This document shows positions 1-10,028 of a DNA stretch of 64,000 nt, piece after piece. The notes below the pieces were generated by a model. It worked only from the letters and a program-made list of their open reading frames with translations, searched no databases and was not told the DNA's origin. The DNA comes from Strigamia acuminata (taxonomy: Eukaryota; Arthropoda; Chilopoda; Geophilomorpha; Linotaeniidae): contig OX442314.1 in the NCBI GenBank assembly GCA_949358305.1, positions 3,289,087 to 3,353,086 on the forward strand, written 5' to 3'. The first letter of the stretch is position 1. The number at the start of each line of letters is the position of its first letter. The translations under genes were made by a program, and so were the position numbers.

Positions 1-3000
1 TGTATTCACAACGTATTGAGCAATTTGTACAAGAGCCTTGACGTGTTTTTGAGTGTAGCTTGTGTTAAATTGGGACATGTATATTGTGGAATATAAAATG
101 TCCGGCCTTGTCCTGGACGCGAGGAACATCAAACTCCCGACCAGCGATCGATATGGAAAGTCTGAGTTCGGATCAACTTCTTTAACATTGTGATTAAACG
201 TTGACCCGGCTGCAATAGGAACTCTCACTTTCGTATTTTGAGTCAAGTTGAATTTCACAGCCAACTTATCTCTGAAATGCTTCTGGTGGAGGCATACCTT
301 CCCATTCTCACGATAAAATTTCACACCTAGCAATTTTGTGATCCGACCCAAGTTCACAATGTTGAATTTTCGTTTAATGAGGTCAATTAGGGCGCTCTGG
401 GTTTCCACATCTTTTGCAAACAAAATCATGTCGTCCACGTATATCAAGAGGACGGCACTGCGATCAAAAGTGTAAACGCAATTGCATCCAATCACTTTGG
501 TGAAACCCAAATCCAGCAGACTGGTATTTAACTCCTCGAACCACATCCTGCCGGATTGGTGTAATCCGTACAATGATTTGTACAGGAGCCAAACATTGTC
601 TGTTCCAGGTGTTCCGAAACCCTGCGGGATTTCCATGTGGATTGGGCAGTCCAGCTTGCCGTACAAGTACGCGCATTTCACGTCCAGATGGGCGTCCACC
701 CAACCACGCAAGATCACCAATAGGCAGAAGAACAGTCGAATTAACGTAAAATTTACGACTGGCGAAAACACTTCTGTGTAATCAACCCCTTGTGTCTGCC
801 TAAAACCTTGTGCTACAATTCTCGCACGATATCTGACGATATTGCCATCTTCGTCTGGTTTTAGCTTGTAAACCCACTTGTGACCCAAGACCTTTGCCTT
901 TGGTCGTGGCACCTCTTCGTACACCTCCCTTTCCTGTAATGTCTCTATCTCTTCCTCCATCGCCTCTCTCCATTCTTTCGACTGAGGCGAGGAAGTCGCC
1001 TCCTCGTATGTTTTGGGCTGCGTGACAGCACAATACACGCTAATGGGAGGCGTCGTTGCTGTGAGGACCGTTTCCATTGGTTCCTCATCGGATGATTGCT
1101 CAATTGTATTGATGGGCTCCTTCACTGGGGTGAAATCGAATTTTAAAGGATTGTAGAAGATTCTATTCCCCCTGCAGAAAGCCTCGACTTCTTTCTTTGT
1201 CTTCAAAGGCCCTGTGCCATCAGGTGCGTAAAACAGCACATCAATTCTCCCAGCTGTAACACCTCCTTGCCTGGTCACTTGCTCCCTATCCCACCCATCT
1301 GCATCTGTGGTTCGGGTGGCAATTCGAGGTTTCTTAACTTTTGCCCCCCCTTGGACTGGCTGTGTGGGAATAGGCGCTTGGGCCATTGGTCCCACTTGTG
1401 GTGGGACCTGCGCGAGGGGTGCTGGGACTTTACGCATAACGGGAGGCGAACCCGGTGGTGTAGTGGGTGGCATCGGATCATGGAATTCCTGTTGATACAA
1501 CCCACTCTCATCCGAATCGTAACCATTTGTATCCAAATCTGGTTGTTGAACATTTATGTCCACAGCATTAAAGGACTTCCAGTCCCTGGACTCATCAATG
1601 ACTAAATGTTTTGTTTCGACTACCTCATTTGTAATTGGATTCCAAACCCTATAACCCCTTGTAGTGAATGCATACCCCACCAGTATGCCCTTCCATGCTC
1701 TTGAGTCGAGTTTGCTAGCTCTTTTGGGTTTGGGAATATGTACGAAACATAACGAGCCAATTGCACGTAAATGCTTCACTGCCATGCTTCTTTGTCTGAA
1801 TTTAATGTAAGGAATTTGTCCCTTCGCAAATAAATGTGGATACCTGTTCTTTAAATAAATGTAGCTGACAGCCAATTCTGCCCACAAAATCCACGGCAAA
1901 TTTGTATCCTCAATTATTGCGCGCACATTGTTTAATATTGAGCGGTTTAATCGCTCCGCAATGCCGTTCATTTGTGCTGAGTACGGGTTTGTTCTTTGGG
2001 CACCAATGCCCTTTTGTTGCAGAAAAGAATCAAATTCCTTGCTGCAAAACTCCCCACCCCGGCCCGTTCTGATTTCATGCACCTTTCTATTCGAACGGCG
2101 CTCAACGCGCGCCAAGAACGTTTTGAAAATTGGAAAAGCCTCGTCCTTCGTTTTCATAGGATAAACCCACGAGAATCGCGTTGCATCATCCACAATGCAC
2201 AACAAATAACGTGCACCACCCAGTGATGTTGTGGGGTTGGGCCCCCACACGTCTATATGCAACAATTCAAGCGGTTCCCCACGCTCGCGATCATCTCTAA
2301 CTTTGTAATTAGCACGGGTTGATTTTGCAATTCTGCATGAATCACACGCAAAATTGTTTAGATTTCCCGTGAAATCTAATCCCGTGGTCTCCTCACTTTT
2401 CAACAACGTGGCTAGCCCCTGAACATGCATGTGGGCAAAACGCTTATGCCACGTGTCGACAGAAACTGCAAAACTTTGCACAACAGGTGCAGGTTGTCGG
2501 GAAACAATTTCATAACTTGGACTCTTGCTCTGTAATTGCTCAATTCGTTTTACATCTTTCTGTACAATCAATGGTGAAACTTGGGTAACATTTTGAGAAA
2601 CTGAATTCAAATTATTAACAATGGCATTTGTCATATTCTCATTCATTTGAACCTTTCCTTGGACACGATACAATCCATCTGACTGCCTGTTTGCTAACAA
2701 TAAACACTCCTTGTTATTTTGTAAATACACTCTCAACACACCATTGTATATGTGTTGATTGAATCCAGCTTCATCAATTTTCCCACTTGAAATCAAATTG
2801 CGCTTGAAACCCTCGACAAAATACACATTTATTAAGTCCACATGGTTGTGGATTCCATTTGCAATTGTGCTGATGCATACAGCACCACAGCCAGTAATAC
2901 TAGCTGTGCCCTGACCCAATTGTAATTTTGTAGGAGGTAATGACTTGAAAGTCTGGAAATATTCCAATTTCCCGCATACGTGATCTGATGCACCGGAATC

Positions 3001-3924
3001 CACAAACCATGCGTCCTCATCACATACTTTTTCAATTGAATTGGACACACTTTCCCCCAAAAATGATGCATAAAAGGCTCCACGTAAACCCTTGCCTCGT
3101 TGGGGCTGTCCGCGCCCTTTGCCACGTCCACGAGTGTTGTCCTGTTGTTTTGTATTTGGCATTTGACAGTTCCGTGCAATATGTCCCTTTTCGTGGCAAT
3201 TGTAACATAAAATATTGGAAAAGTTGCTCTTACCTCCTTTGTTGTCTTGTTTCCTCGATCCTTGCTGATTGTTGGAAGCACTGACACTGAGAGCACTGGA
3301 TTCCATCGTTGGAGAACTCGTTCCTGTCGTGTATCGACGACGTGCACTCTCGGCAAGCAATGCCTCGGAAACTTTATCAAACGTGAAGTCCCCGTCACTC
3401 CACTGGTAAATAGCCTGCACTTGATGTTCGTAGTCTTTACGAATTCTATTTATTAAAGTATAGGCTTTTACTTTGTCATTCGGCTCTTGTTTTATTGATT
3501 TCAATTCGTCGGCTGCCAATTCGACACGTGTGATAAACGTATCGACTTCCTCTTTATCGCCGCAACGAATCGTGTAAAAATCCTCGAGAATCTTTGCATT
3601 TCTCGCGACTGACGTGGGTTCGTGAAGCTTTTTGAGGTAATCCCACACCTCCTTCGATGTGTCCAGCTTTAACAGCGACGGTTTCAGTCTGGTCGCGACG
3701 CTGTTGCACAAAATCCCACGTGCACGAGCTTTCCGCTTCTCGTATTTAGCCAAGTCCGTAGCCGACGTTCCATCCGGCGGCGCTTTAATTGTTTCGTCGT
3801 GGAATCCCCACAAATTGAGTTCCTGAAGCAACAATTGAACGTCCACTTTCCACGTCTCGTAGTTGTTTTTGTCAAGCGGCGCGATTCCTGCCGCCGCCGA
3901 CGCCGCGCTTCCCTTCGACGCCAT
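1..3924 (-). CDS. Ty1/copia gag-pol polyprotein (copia-1), C-terminus beyond window edge
   Basis: One reading frame is open from the ATG at 3924 to base 1: 1308 codons with no stop, read codon by codon. In order: copia-type gag; a CCHC zinc knuckle (C near residue 240, bases 3166-3207); an aspartic protease motif D-S-G-A (D309, bases 2998-3000); the integrase zinc region (H at 493, C-x2-C near 527); the integrase core; and reverse transcriptase with YVDD at residues 1162-1165 (bases 430-441). The RNase H end lies off the window. The integrase triad is D558, then glycine at 621 where aspartate is expected (codon 2062-2064), then E657. Spacings of 63 and 35 residues match the intact copia-A, so the glycine falls on the catalytic site. 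The frame is therefore long and open but the integrase is probably inactive. It acts as a retroelement polyprotein in cytoplasmic particles and the nucleus. Confidence 0.93.
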   Translation of the reverse strand, partial: MASKGSAASAAAGIAPLDKNNYETWKVDVQLLLQELNLWGFHDETIKAPPDGTSATDLAKYEKRKARARGILCNSVATRLKPSLLKLDTSKEVWDYLKKLHEPTSVARNAKILEDFYTIRCGDKEEVDTFITRVELAADELKSIKQEPNDKVKAYTLINRIRKDYEHQVQAIYQWSDGDFTFDKVSEALLAESARRRYTTGTSSPTMESSALSVSASNNQQGSRKQDNKGGKSNFSNILCYNCHEKGHIARNCQMPNTKQQDNTRGRGKGRGQPQRGKGLRGAFYASFLGESVSNSIEKVCDEDAWFVDSGASDHVCGKLEYFQTFKSLPPTKLQLGQGTASITGCGAVCISTIANGIHNHVDLINVYFVEGFKRNLISSGKIDEAGFNQHIYNGVLRVYLQNNKECLLLANRQSDGLYRVQGKVQMNENMTNAIVNNLNSVSQNVTQVSPLIVQKDVKRIEQLQSKSPSYEIVSRQPAPVVQSFAVSVDTWHKRFAHMHVQGLATLLKSEETTGLDFTGNLNNFACDSCRIAKSTRANYKVRDDRERGEPLELLHIDVWGPNPTTSLGGARYLLCIVDDATRFSWVYPMKTKDEAFPIFKTFLARVERRSNRKVHEIRTGRGGEFCSKEFDSFLQQKGIGAQRTNPYSAQMNGIAERLNRSILNNVRAIIEDTNLPWILWAELAVSYIYLKNRYPHLFAKGQIPYIKFRQRSMAVKHLRAIGSLCFVHIPKPKRASKLDSRAWKGILVGYAFTTRGYRVWNPITNEVVETKHLVIDESRDWKSFNAVDINVQQPDLDTNGYDSDESGLYQQEFHDPMPPTTPPGSPPVMRKVPAPLAQVPPQVGPMAQAPIPTQPVQGGAKVKKPRIATRTTDADGWDREQVTRQGGVTAGRIDVLFYAPDGTGPLKTKKEVEAFCRGNRIFYNPLKFDFTPVKEPINTIEQSSDEEPMETVLTATTPPISVYCAVTQPKTYEEATSSPQSKEWREAMEEEIETLQEREVYEEVPRPKAKVLGHKWVYKLKPDEDGNIVRYRARIVAQGFRQTQGVDYTEVFSPVVNFTLIRLFFCLLVILRGWVDAHLDVKCAYLYGKLDCPIHMEIPQGFGTPGTDNVWLLYKSLYGLHQSGRMWFEELNTSLLDLGFTKVIGCNCVYTFDRSAVLLIYVDDMILFAKDVETQSALIDLIKRKFNIVNLGRITKLLGVKFYRENGKVCLHQKHFRDKLAVKFNLTQNTKVRVPIAAGSTFNHNVKEVDPNSDFPYRSLVGSLMFLASRTRPDILYSTIYMSQFNTSYTQKHVKALVQIAQYVVNT

Positions 3925-3972
3925 TTTTCCGTCGTATCGTCGCTATTTTCCGTCGATATCGGGTTTTAGCAG

Positions 3973-3990
3973 AACCATCCTCTGCTACCA
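3973..3990 (-). promoter_or_regulatory. Primer-binding site of copia-1 (initiator tRNA-Met 3' end)
   Basis: On the minus strand this reads TGGTAGCAGAGGATGGTT, an 18-nt complement of the 3' end of animal initiator tRNA-Met including CCA (tRNA sequence from memory). It lies 48 nt upstream of the gag ATG and directly next to an LTR end in CA, where minus-strand DNA synthesis would start. Confidence 0.88.
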
Positions 3991-4663
3991 TGTAGGACAC
4001 TCGCCAAAATATTCATAAACGCAGTGGAAATAATAAAATACCCGATATATGAATGTCCTATCCAATAAATCGTCAAACGTCGGGCGGCGCGTCGTTAGGC
4101 TTTCCGGCGATGCGTTTGCTCGGCGTCGTTCGCGTTGTGGAAACGTTCGCTCCTCGGGACGTGTATTCAACGTGAAATACAACGAAAATAAATATAAAGT
4201 TTTGTAAAATAAATGTACTCACATGTGATAATGTTATATTATCACATATTAACCAATGTGAAACCAATGTCTGGGTTTCACAATCCAAGCTGTGTTCAAA
4301 TGTAGTTGAATCTTAAATGTAATGTCCAAAACTGTTAGTTTTCCATGCCTAGAAAATAGGTGAAGTTGGTCCAATCTGGGCCTATTTTCATGAATGTATA
4401 ATGAGGTGTCTGGCAGAAGAAAAACACACGTACACGGTTGAAAACTAAAACAGAATGAATGACTTTTATTCTGGTGACGTCATTGAATTTACACACAGTA
4501 CAAATCTTATGACAAAACGAAAAAGATAATAAATAAAGATACAATCTCTCACCACGATGATGTCATTGCTTTGACATCATCACCACAGACTAACACGTTA
4601 CGAGAACATTAACACATTTCGTGTGGCGCCCTCGTACCGCATACAAGCAACAACACTATAACA
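3991..4663 (-). repeat. 5' LTR of copia-1 (outer end uncertain)
   Basis: The inner end is fixed by the primer-binding site: the minus-strand LTR ends in CTACA just before TGGTAGC. The outer end is a guess, at a TGTTATAG-type start near 4663; 4670 is also possible. The second LTR lies outside the window, so boundary and identity cannot be checked. The segment is AT-rich and non-coding. Confidence 0.5.
4223..4581. promoter_or_regulatory. Palindromic and CRE-like elements in the copia-1 LTR
   Basis: Three symmetrical sites are visible: a perfect 10-bp inverted repeat (4223-4232 with 4238-4247, 5-nt spacer), a perfect CRE/ATF palindrome TGACGTCA (4475-4482), and a second perfect 10-bp inverted repeat GATGATGTCA / TGACATCATC (4556-4565 with 4572-4581). 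They sit where U3 enhancers would be expected. Function is inferred only. Confidence 0.45.
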
Positions 4664-4847
4664 TTTTACATCAAATAAGCCGAAATTCATCCAGTTTATA
4701 CAATAAACGATCAACATATATCAAACCATTTACTGACACAAATATGCTTTCACAATTTCGACTTAAGACTCTAAATTCTCGTATTTAAACAATGTTATAC
4801 AATTCAATTATCAGATTTTAACGTCTAACAATTATCTCTTTATGTAA
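4664..4847. other. Short AT-rich spacer, nothing recognised
   Basis: I see no gene, repeat or element end here. It separates the putative copia-1 LTR from a copia 3' fragment and may hold the unrecognised end of either. Confidence 0.4.
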
Positions 4848-5018
4848 CACAAACACATAGACGTGAAATTGCATTTCTTGCGCGACTGGTTCGAGAAAGG
4901 TGTTTTTCGAATCAGGCACATCCCAGGGACCCTCAACGTCGCCGACATTATGACAAAGTGGTTGTCCCGCGCAAAATTGGACGCGTTGTGCGAGCACATT
5001 TTTGTCGCGACAAATTGA
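4848..5018 (+). pseudogene. C-terminal RNase H fragment of a copia-D-like polyprotein
   Basis: About 56 codons ending at TGA (5016-5018) match almost residue for residue the C-terminus of the intact copia-D polyprotein: the H-I-D-V-K-L-H-F, then R-H-I-P-G-T-L-N-V-A-D and T-K-W-L-S-R stretches. The match stops abruptly near 4848, upstream of which an in-frame TAA occurs. It is a 5'-truncated relic followed by its own polypurine tract and LTR. Confidence 0.9.
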
Positions 5019-5023
5019 TTAAT

Positions 5024-5035
5024 CGAAGGGGGATT
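5024..5035 (+). promoter_or_regulatory. Polypurine tract
   Basis: CGAAGGGGGATT, identical to the tract that precedes the copia-D 3' LTR, and directly next to the LTR below. It would prime plus-strand synthesis. Confidence 0.8.
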
Positions 5036-5468
5036 TATTAGTATGCGATTAATTATTTTGTCCGTTTCCCCATGCATTTCTGGATAGGCATGGCAGATAT
5101 GTGTGTTGGCATCCTTTGGATACCCGTGTAGCGCATATTAATGCTACTCTTATGTGTTAACACACATATTCTATGTTTCTTGTGTCGTCTGCTTGAGAAA
5201 GCGATAAATGTTGTTTTCCGTGTTGTTTATCGGTTACTTATGCCTAGGTTAACAATTACTTATATTGTAAAGAACAAATCAATGCTTGTTGCTATTGATT
5301 TGTCCTATTGTCATATTTTGTATGGTTTGAGACCAATTAGCCTCAAACCCAGTTGCTTTTATGTTTTCATGTGATTAAAACATGGCGGGCGCGAAGTGCG
5401 AGCTCCCCGCACATTTTAAGCTGGTTTCAACTCCTTTCCGATGTTTCCTGGCCTCCACGGACTTATCA
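5036..5468 (+). repeat. Diverged copia-D-family LTR abutting the satellite
   Basis: This aligns along its length with the copia-D LTR (55769-56234, opposite strand), including the start (TATTAG here, TGTTGG in D) and the end (ACTTATCA here, CTCTTCA in D). The terminal TG has become TA. The 21-bp satellite begins only a few bases after the LTR end, so this LTR is either the 3' LTR of the truncated upstream copia or one shared with copia-F downstream. Confidence 0.82.
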
Positions 5469-5471
5469 AAA

Positions 5472-7046
5472 CCGGGGGTCGACCGACTCGAACCGGGGGT
5501 CGACCGACTCGAACCGGGGGTCGACCGACTCGAACCGGGGGTCGACCGACTCGAACCGGGGGTCGACCGACTCGAACCGGGGGTCGACCGACTCGAACCG
5601 GGGGTCGACCGACTCGAACCGGGGGTCGACCGACTCGAACCGGGGGTCGACCGACTCGAACCGGGGGTCGACCGACTCGAACCGGGGGTCGACCGACTCG
5701 AACCGGGGGTCGACCGACTCGAACCGGGGGTCGACCGACTCGAACCGGGGGTCGACCGACTCGAACCGGGGGTCGACCGACTCGAACCGGGGGTCGACCG
5801 ACTCGAACCGGGGGTCGACCGACTCGAACCGGGGGTCGACCGACTCGAACCGGGGGTCGACCGACTCGAACCGGGGGTCGACCGACTCGAACCGGGGGTC
5901 GACCGACTCGAACCGGGGGTCGACCGACTCGAACCGGGGGTCGACCGACTCGAACCGGGGGTCGACCGACTCGAACCGGGGGTCGACCGACTCGAACCGG
6001 GGGTCGACCGACTCGAACCGGGGGTCGACCGACTCGAACCGGGGGTCGACCGACTCGAACCGGGGGTCGACCGACTCGAACCGGGGGTCGACCGACTCGA
6101 ACCGGGGGTCGACCGACTCGAACCGGGGGTCGACCGACTCGAACCGGGGGTCGACCGACTCGAACCGGGGGTCGACCGACTCGAACCGGGGGTCGACCGA
6201 CTCGAACCGGGGGTCGACCGACTCGAACCGGGGGTCGACCGACTCGAACCGGGGGTCGACCGACTCGAACCGGGGGTCGACCGACTCGAACCGGGGGTCG
6301 ACCGACTCGAACCGGGGGTCGACCGACTCGAACCGGGGGTCGACCGACTCGAACCGGGGGTCGACCGACTCGAACCGGGGGTCGACCGACTCGAACCGGG
6401 GGTCGACCGACTCGAACCGGGGGTCGACCGACTCGAACCGGGGGTCGACCGACTCGAACCGGGGGTCGACCGACTCGAACCGGGGGTCGACCGACTCGAA
6501 CCGGGGGTCGACCGACTCGAACCGGGGGTCGACCGACTCGAACCGGGGGTCGACCGACTCGAACCGGGGGTCGACCGACTCGAACCGGGGGTCGACCGAC
6601 TCGAACCGGGGGTCGACCGACTCGAACCGGGGGTCGACCGACTCGAACCGGGGGTCGACCGACTCGAACCGGGGGTCGACCGACTCGAACCGGGGGTCGA
6701 CCGACTCGAACCGGGGGTCGACCGACTCGAACCGGGGGTCGACCGACTCGAACCGGGGGTCGACCGACTCGAACCGGGGGTCGACCGACTCGAACCGGGG
6801 GTCGACCGACTCGAACCGGGGGTCGACCGACTCGAACCGGGGGTCGACCGACTCGAACCGGGGGTCGACCGACTCGAACCGGGGGTCGACCGACTCGAAC
6901 CGGGGGTCGACCGACTCGAACCGGGGGTCGACCGACTCGAACCGGGGGTCGACCGACTCGAACCGGGGGTCGACCGACTCGAACCGGGGGTCGACCGACT
7001 CGAACCGGGGGTCGACCGACTCGAACCGGGGGTGGACCGACTCGAA
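5472..7046. repeat. 21-bp satellite array 1 (75 units)
   Basis: Seventy-five head-to-tail copies of a 21-bp unit (CCGGGGGTCGACCGACTCG plus AA). I see no change until the last unit, where TCGACC becomes TGGACC. Each unit has four CpGs and one GTCGAC palindrome, in sharp contrast to the AT-rich surroundings. Because 21 is divisible by three and no stop occurs, the array is open in several frames and gives long artefactual ORFs of seven-residue repeats; I do not regard these as genes. Left neighbour: a copia LTR end. Right neighbour: a copia leader. Confidence 0.97.
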
Positions 7047-7988
7047 TCTGTTGTTTATCGATGCCAAACAGTCCTCCGTACTTGTTCTGCGCATTTCTAG
7101 TGTTTTCCTGCATCAAGCAGTGTTTTGTATGTATTTAGACTTTAAGTTATTATTTAGCACTGGGCATAATGCTGCCCCTATCAGTATTATATAAGTTTAT
7201 TCGCGAATTTGCGATAAATTTTCTATTTGCAGATTTCCGCGACGATTTTCGTCTTTAGAACGTTCGAGACGACACGCTGACGTTCTCTAGTAGTCTGGAT
7301 TACCGGCACTACGATTGTTTATTTAATTTTGTTCGAATTTCCGCGGGATTCGCAATTTTCGAAACGAATTTTGTGTATTTTCAGATTTTCGCCGTTTTCC
7401 AACGAGAATCAACGTTGGAAACCCATTTTACACAGCGTGAACGACGATTTGGACTAATTCCCAACTTAGTACACCGTGTACGGTCGTTGTATCGACGATT
7501 TTTCTCGAAGAAACGACGATTTTCGACGATTTTCGCATTTAAATGCGCAACTACGCCATTTTCATCTCTAGATTGGCGCAACGTCTCATCATACTAATTA
7601 AAAATTGCTTTTCAGTTGTCGTAATTAGCTTGTTAGTATTTAAGGTCGTATTATGTTTTTGTGGGTCCCTTAGAATAGTTTGTGCCCTTCGGTTCAGTCG
7701 AACCACCGCACACACTCATTCCTAGCCAGTGCTTACCGCGGCCAACAGGTACTCCCGCGCCTCCAGGTAGGCGAACGAACCACTGTGTGTTGGCTGGCTA
7801 GGGTTATCTGACCACTTCAGAAGTGGTTGCCCAATTCGATTGATATCCGCTTTGACAGTGCTTCGATCAGTACGCCATATTTGTGTTGTGCAACGCGATA
7901 TCGTGCTACGAGACCGTCAAGTGCTCCAATCGTACCATTCTCAATCCAGTGTGTTTTGCTACGGATAGTTTCGTAACTTCACGTCATC
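7047..7988 (+). other. 5' leader of copia-F
   Basis: From about 7195 this resembles the leaders of copia-A (13214-14099) and copia-D: the same CGCGGGATTCGC, CAGATTT, GTGGGTCCCTTAGAATA and GCCAAC-type blocks occur in the same order. The first ~170 nt are also found next to satellite array 2 (42942-43114) with one difference seen. No initiator-tRNA primer-binding site is visible; the satellite occupies the place where it should be. No gene seen. Confidence 0.7.
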
Positions 7989-9603
7989 ATGTCCAAGTCC
8001 GTCGAAGGAAACTCCGGGCGACTTCCCATTCTCAGCGTAGGAAACTACGAACTATGACAGCGCTCTATGCGCATGGTACTGAGAAGTGAAGAATTATGGA
8101 AACATGTGACGGAAGAAGAGGAGGAAGATTTCCTTAAAACCGCCGGAGATAAGGAGAAGAAGAAATACAAGCGTCGTAAAGCCAAGGCATTAGGCTTAAT
8201 ATACTGTTCTGTAAGCGAGGCGAAAAAGTCCGCCCTAGACGATTGTAAAACCCCGAAGGAAGCATGGGACATTTTAGCCAACATTTATGCGCCATCATCT
8301 CGTGCGCGGCAGGCAGCCGTGCGCCGCGAATTTTTGAATTTGCGCCTAGAACAAGGCGAGGATATGGCCGATTTCCTAAGTCGCGTTGACTATCATGTCC
8401 GCCAGATGAAGGACATCGGGGAAACAACTTTGCCAGATCATCACGCTTACCAGTACCTGGATTTACTGCCCTGGGAATATTCGCAGATTTCATTCACAAT
8501 ATATCACTTGCCTAAAGGAGAATTTACACCAAAGAAAGTGTCCGAACAGTTGCTCGCGGAACATATGCGACTCAAAGTTATGGATTCGCGCGACATAGAC
8601 AATTCTAAACCTCCACGTGCCTATGCTGGTGAAAAACAGCAACGTGGGAGAAATCGTTCTCGTCCCTCTCGACCGTTATCTTCGGTGCAGTGTTTTAATT
8701 GCCAGGAATTTGGCCATTACGCAAACAAATGTCCATTACCGTCGCGCCGAGATGACAAGAATCAACCGGCAGCTTCACTTCAAAGAAAGCCGAGGAGTTC
8801 AAGCCGTAAACGCAATAAGAACTCAAACCGAGATGATTCTAGGCCAAGGGGGAATTCCAACGCAAGGCGGGAAACGAACTTTTTCTCCAGTGCTCCGCAA
8901 CAGTTGCCCACAATTCACTTCATGCAATCACATGAATGGATAGTGGATTGTGGGGCAACCGATCATGTGTGCCACGTCCAGGCTTGGTTTCAGGACTTTG
9001 TCAAAGTTGTGCCCTTTAATATCGCATTGGGTCAAGGACATTCCGAAGTTCTAGGAAAGGGCAAAATCCAGATTATCTCCATGATCAACAACGTAGAATG
9101 TGTCGTAAATCTCCAAGATGTGTTGTATGCGCCAAAATTTGAAGCGAATTTGATTTCAGTGTCAAAAATGGACAAAACTAAACATCACATCCATATTTGG
9201 AATGGAGACGGCTTGTGCCCACCTTCAACACTAATGTCAACAGTGGATATACCTATTGCGCAGTTGACCGCTCTGACCCGAACATTAGTCACGACAGAAG
9301 AGGATTTCATCCAGTATCCAAGGGCAAAGAAAAAGTCGAAAGATCCTGAACTTTTTACTGATTTTCAGCTCGAATTCCTTCCTTTGCCAAATGAAATTCC
9401 TCCACCTGTACCAATCAAAGTAACCCAGTCCAAGACACCTCCTGTACCTGTTCCTACCAATCCATTACCTCAAATCCCATCCTTTGCCGACACATTAAAG
9501 GCAAACCCTTTGATCTCCCACCTGAATTCAAATTCAAAACCGAATTCAAAGCCAACCAACGCAAAGACGGTTGCAGCGCCATTGGTTAAAAAGGATGCGA
9601 CTC
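7989..9603 (+). pseudogene. Copia-F gag-protease fragment (broken)
   Basis: The ATG at 7989 starts a copia gag related to copia-A. An in-frame TGA at 8055-8057 replaces a conserved tryptophan; the frame then stays open to a TAA at about 9651. Visible: copia gag; a CCHC zinc knuckle (Q-C-F-N-C-Q-E-F-G-H-Y-A-N-K-C, near 8690); and a protease motif D-C-G-A-T-D-H near 8947. Compared with copia-A about 29 codons are missing just after the H-I-H-I stretch, near 9205. Homology ends at about 9603, just before the integrase zinc region, where Bel-Pao-like sequence begins. Integrase, reverse transcriptase and the 3' LTR are absent. Confidence 0.88.
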
Positions 9604-9671
9604 TTGGTATACATCTGCTTGTTCCATGTCGCGGTTGTGCGCTGACGCTTTAACTTGTCAATATCGGCCAT
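9604..9671 (-). pseudogene. N-terminus of a Bel-Pao-like gag (remnant)
   Basis: From the ATG at 9671 about 22 codons read M-A-D-I-D-K-L-K-R-Q-R-T-T-A and so on, in the style of Bel/Pao gag starts, then run into copia-F. It lies just downstream of a primer-binding site and LTR on the same strand. The family call rests on this short peptide and the layout. Confidence 0.5.
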
Positions 9672-9731
9672 ATTTCAACAAAAATTGTTCGACTTACAGT
9701 TTTTTGTTCAATCTCCGGTTCAAACCAATGT

Positions 9732-9748
9732 GCCGGGTTTCGGCACCA
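9732..9748 (-). promoter_or_regulatory. Primer-binding site (tRNA-Phe 3' end)
   Basis: The plus strand carries CCGGGTTTCGGCACCA (9733-9748), identical to the 3' end of animal tRNA-Phe with CCA (from memory). Its complement on the minus strand lies one base from an LTR end in CA. Confidence 0.72.
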
Positions 9749-10028
9749 ATGTTAAATCCCTCTCGTAACACACTGCAGTCGAGTTCTTGTTTAAAAATTC
9801 GTATTGTTGTCGTACAAAAAAATCACCTTTTGTTGTATCCAAATCGTCCGGTTTGTTCGCAAAAAGAGTCGCCTTTTTGTAGTCTCAAAATAGTTCGTAT
9901 TTGCAGGTCAGTTTCCAACCAGTCTCGGTTGAAAAAGTGTAACAGTCCTTTAGATGTGAAGAAAACACACACACACTCAGGTTAAAGTAAATGTTGCACA
10001 CTGATTTTATTCTTGTTTCTACAGACTA

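Noticed and set aside
464-1605. Several ORFs of 60-112 codons over 1-3900
   Set aside because: All are other-frame shadows of the continuous copia-1 polyprotein frame on the minus strand.
5472-7046. G-quadruplex array from the regular G5 runs
   Set aside because: Runs are separated by 16 nt, too far for a standard quadruplex; long-loop forms cannot be judged by eye.
5472-7046. tRNA genes or SINE heads because of GGTTCGAGTC
   Set aside because: No A-box, acceptor stem or cloverleaf; the T-stem does not pair. Only a B-box-like match remains.
5353-7194. A 613-codon ORF of N-R-G-S-T-D-S repeats, and the parallel ORFs in other frames and in array 2
   Set aside because: They exist because the satellite unit is a multiple of three without stops. 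Several frames on both strands are open, flanks show no gene structure, and no start or domain supports coding.
9736-10026. Bel-Pao-like remnant as a complete element
   Set aside because: Only the LTR, primer-binding site and about 22 gag codons are present; the rest is replaced by copia-F sequence.
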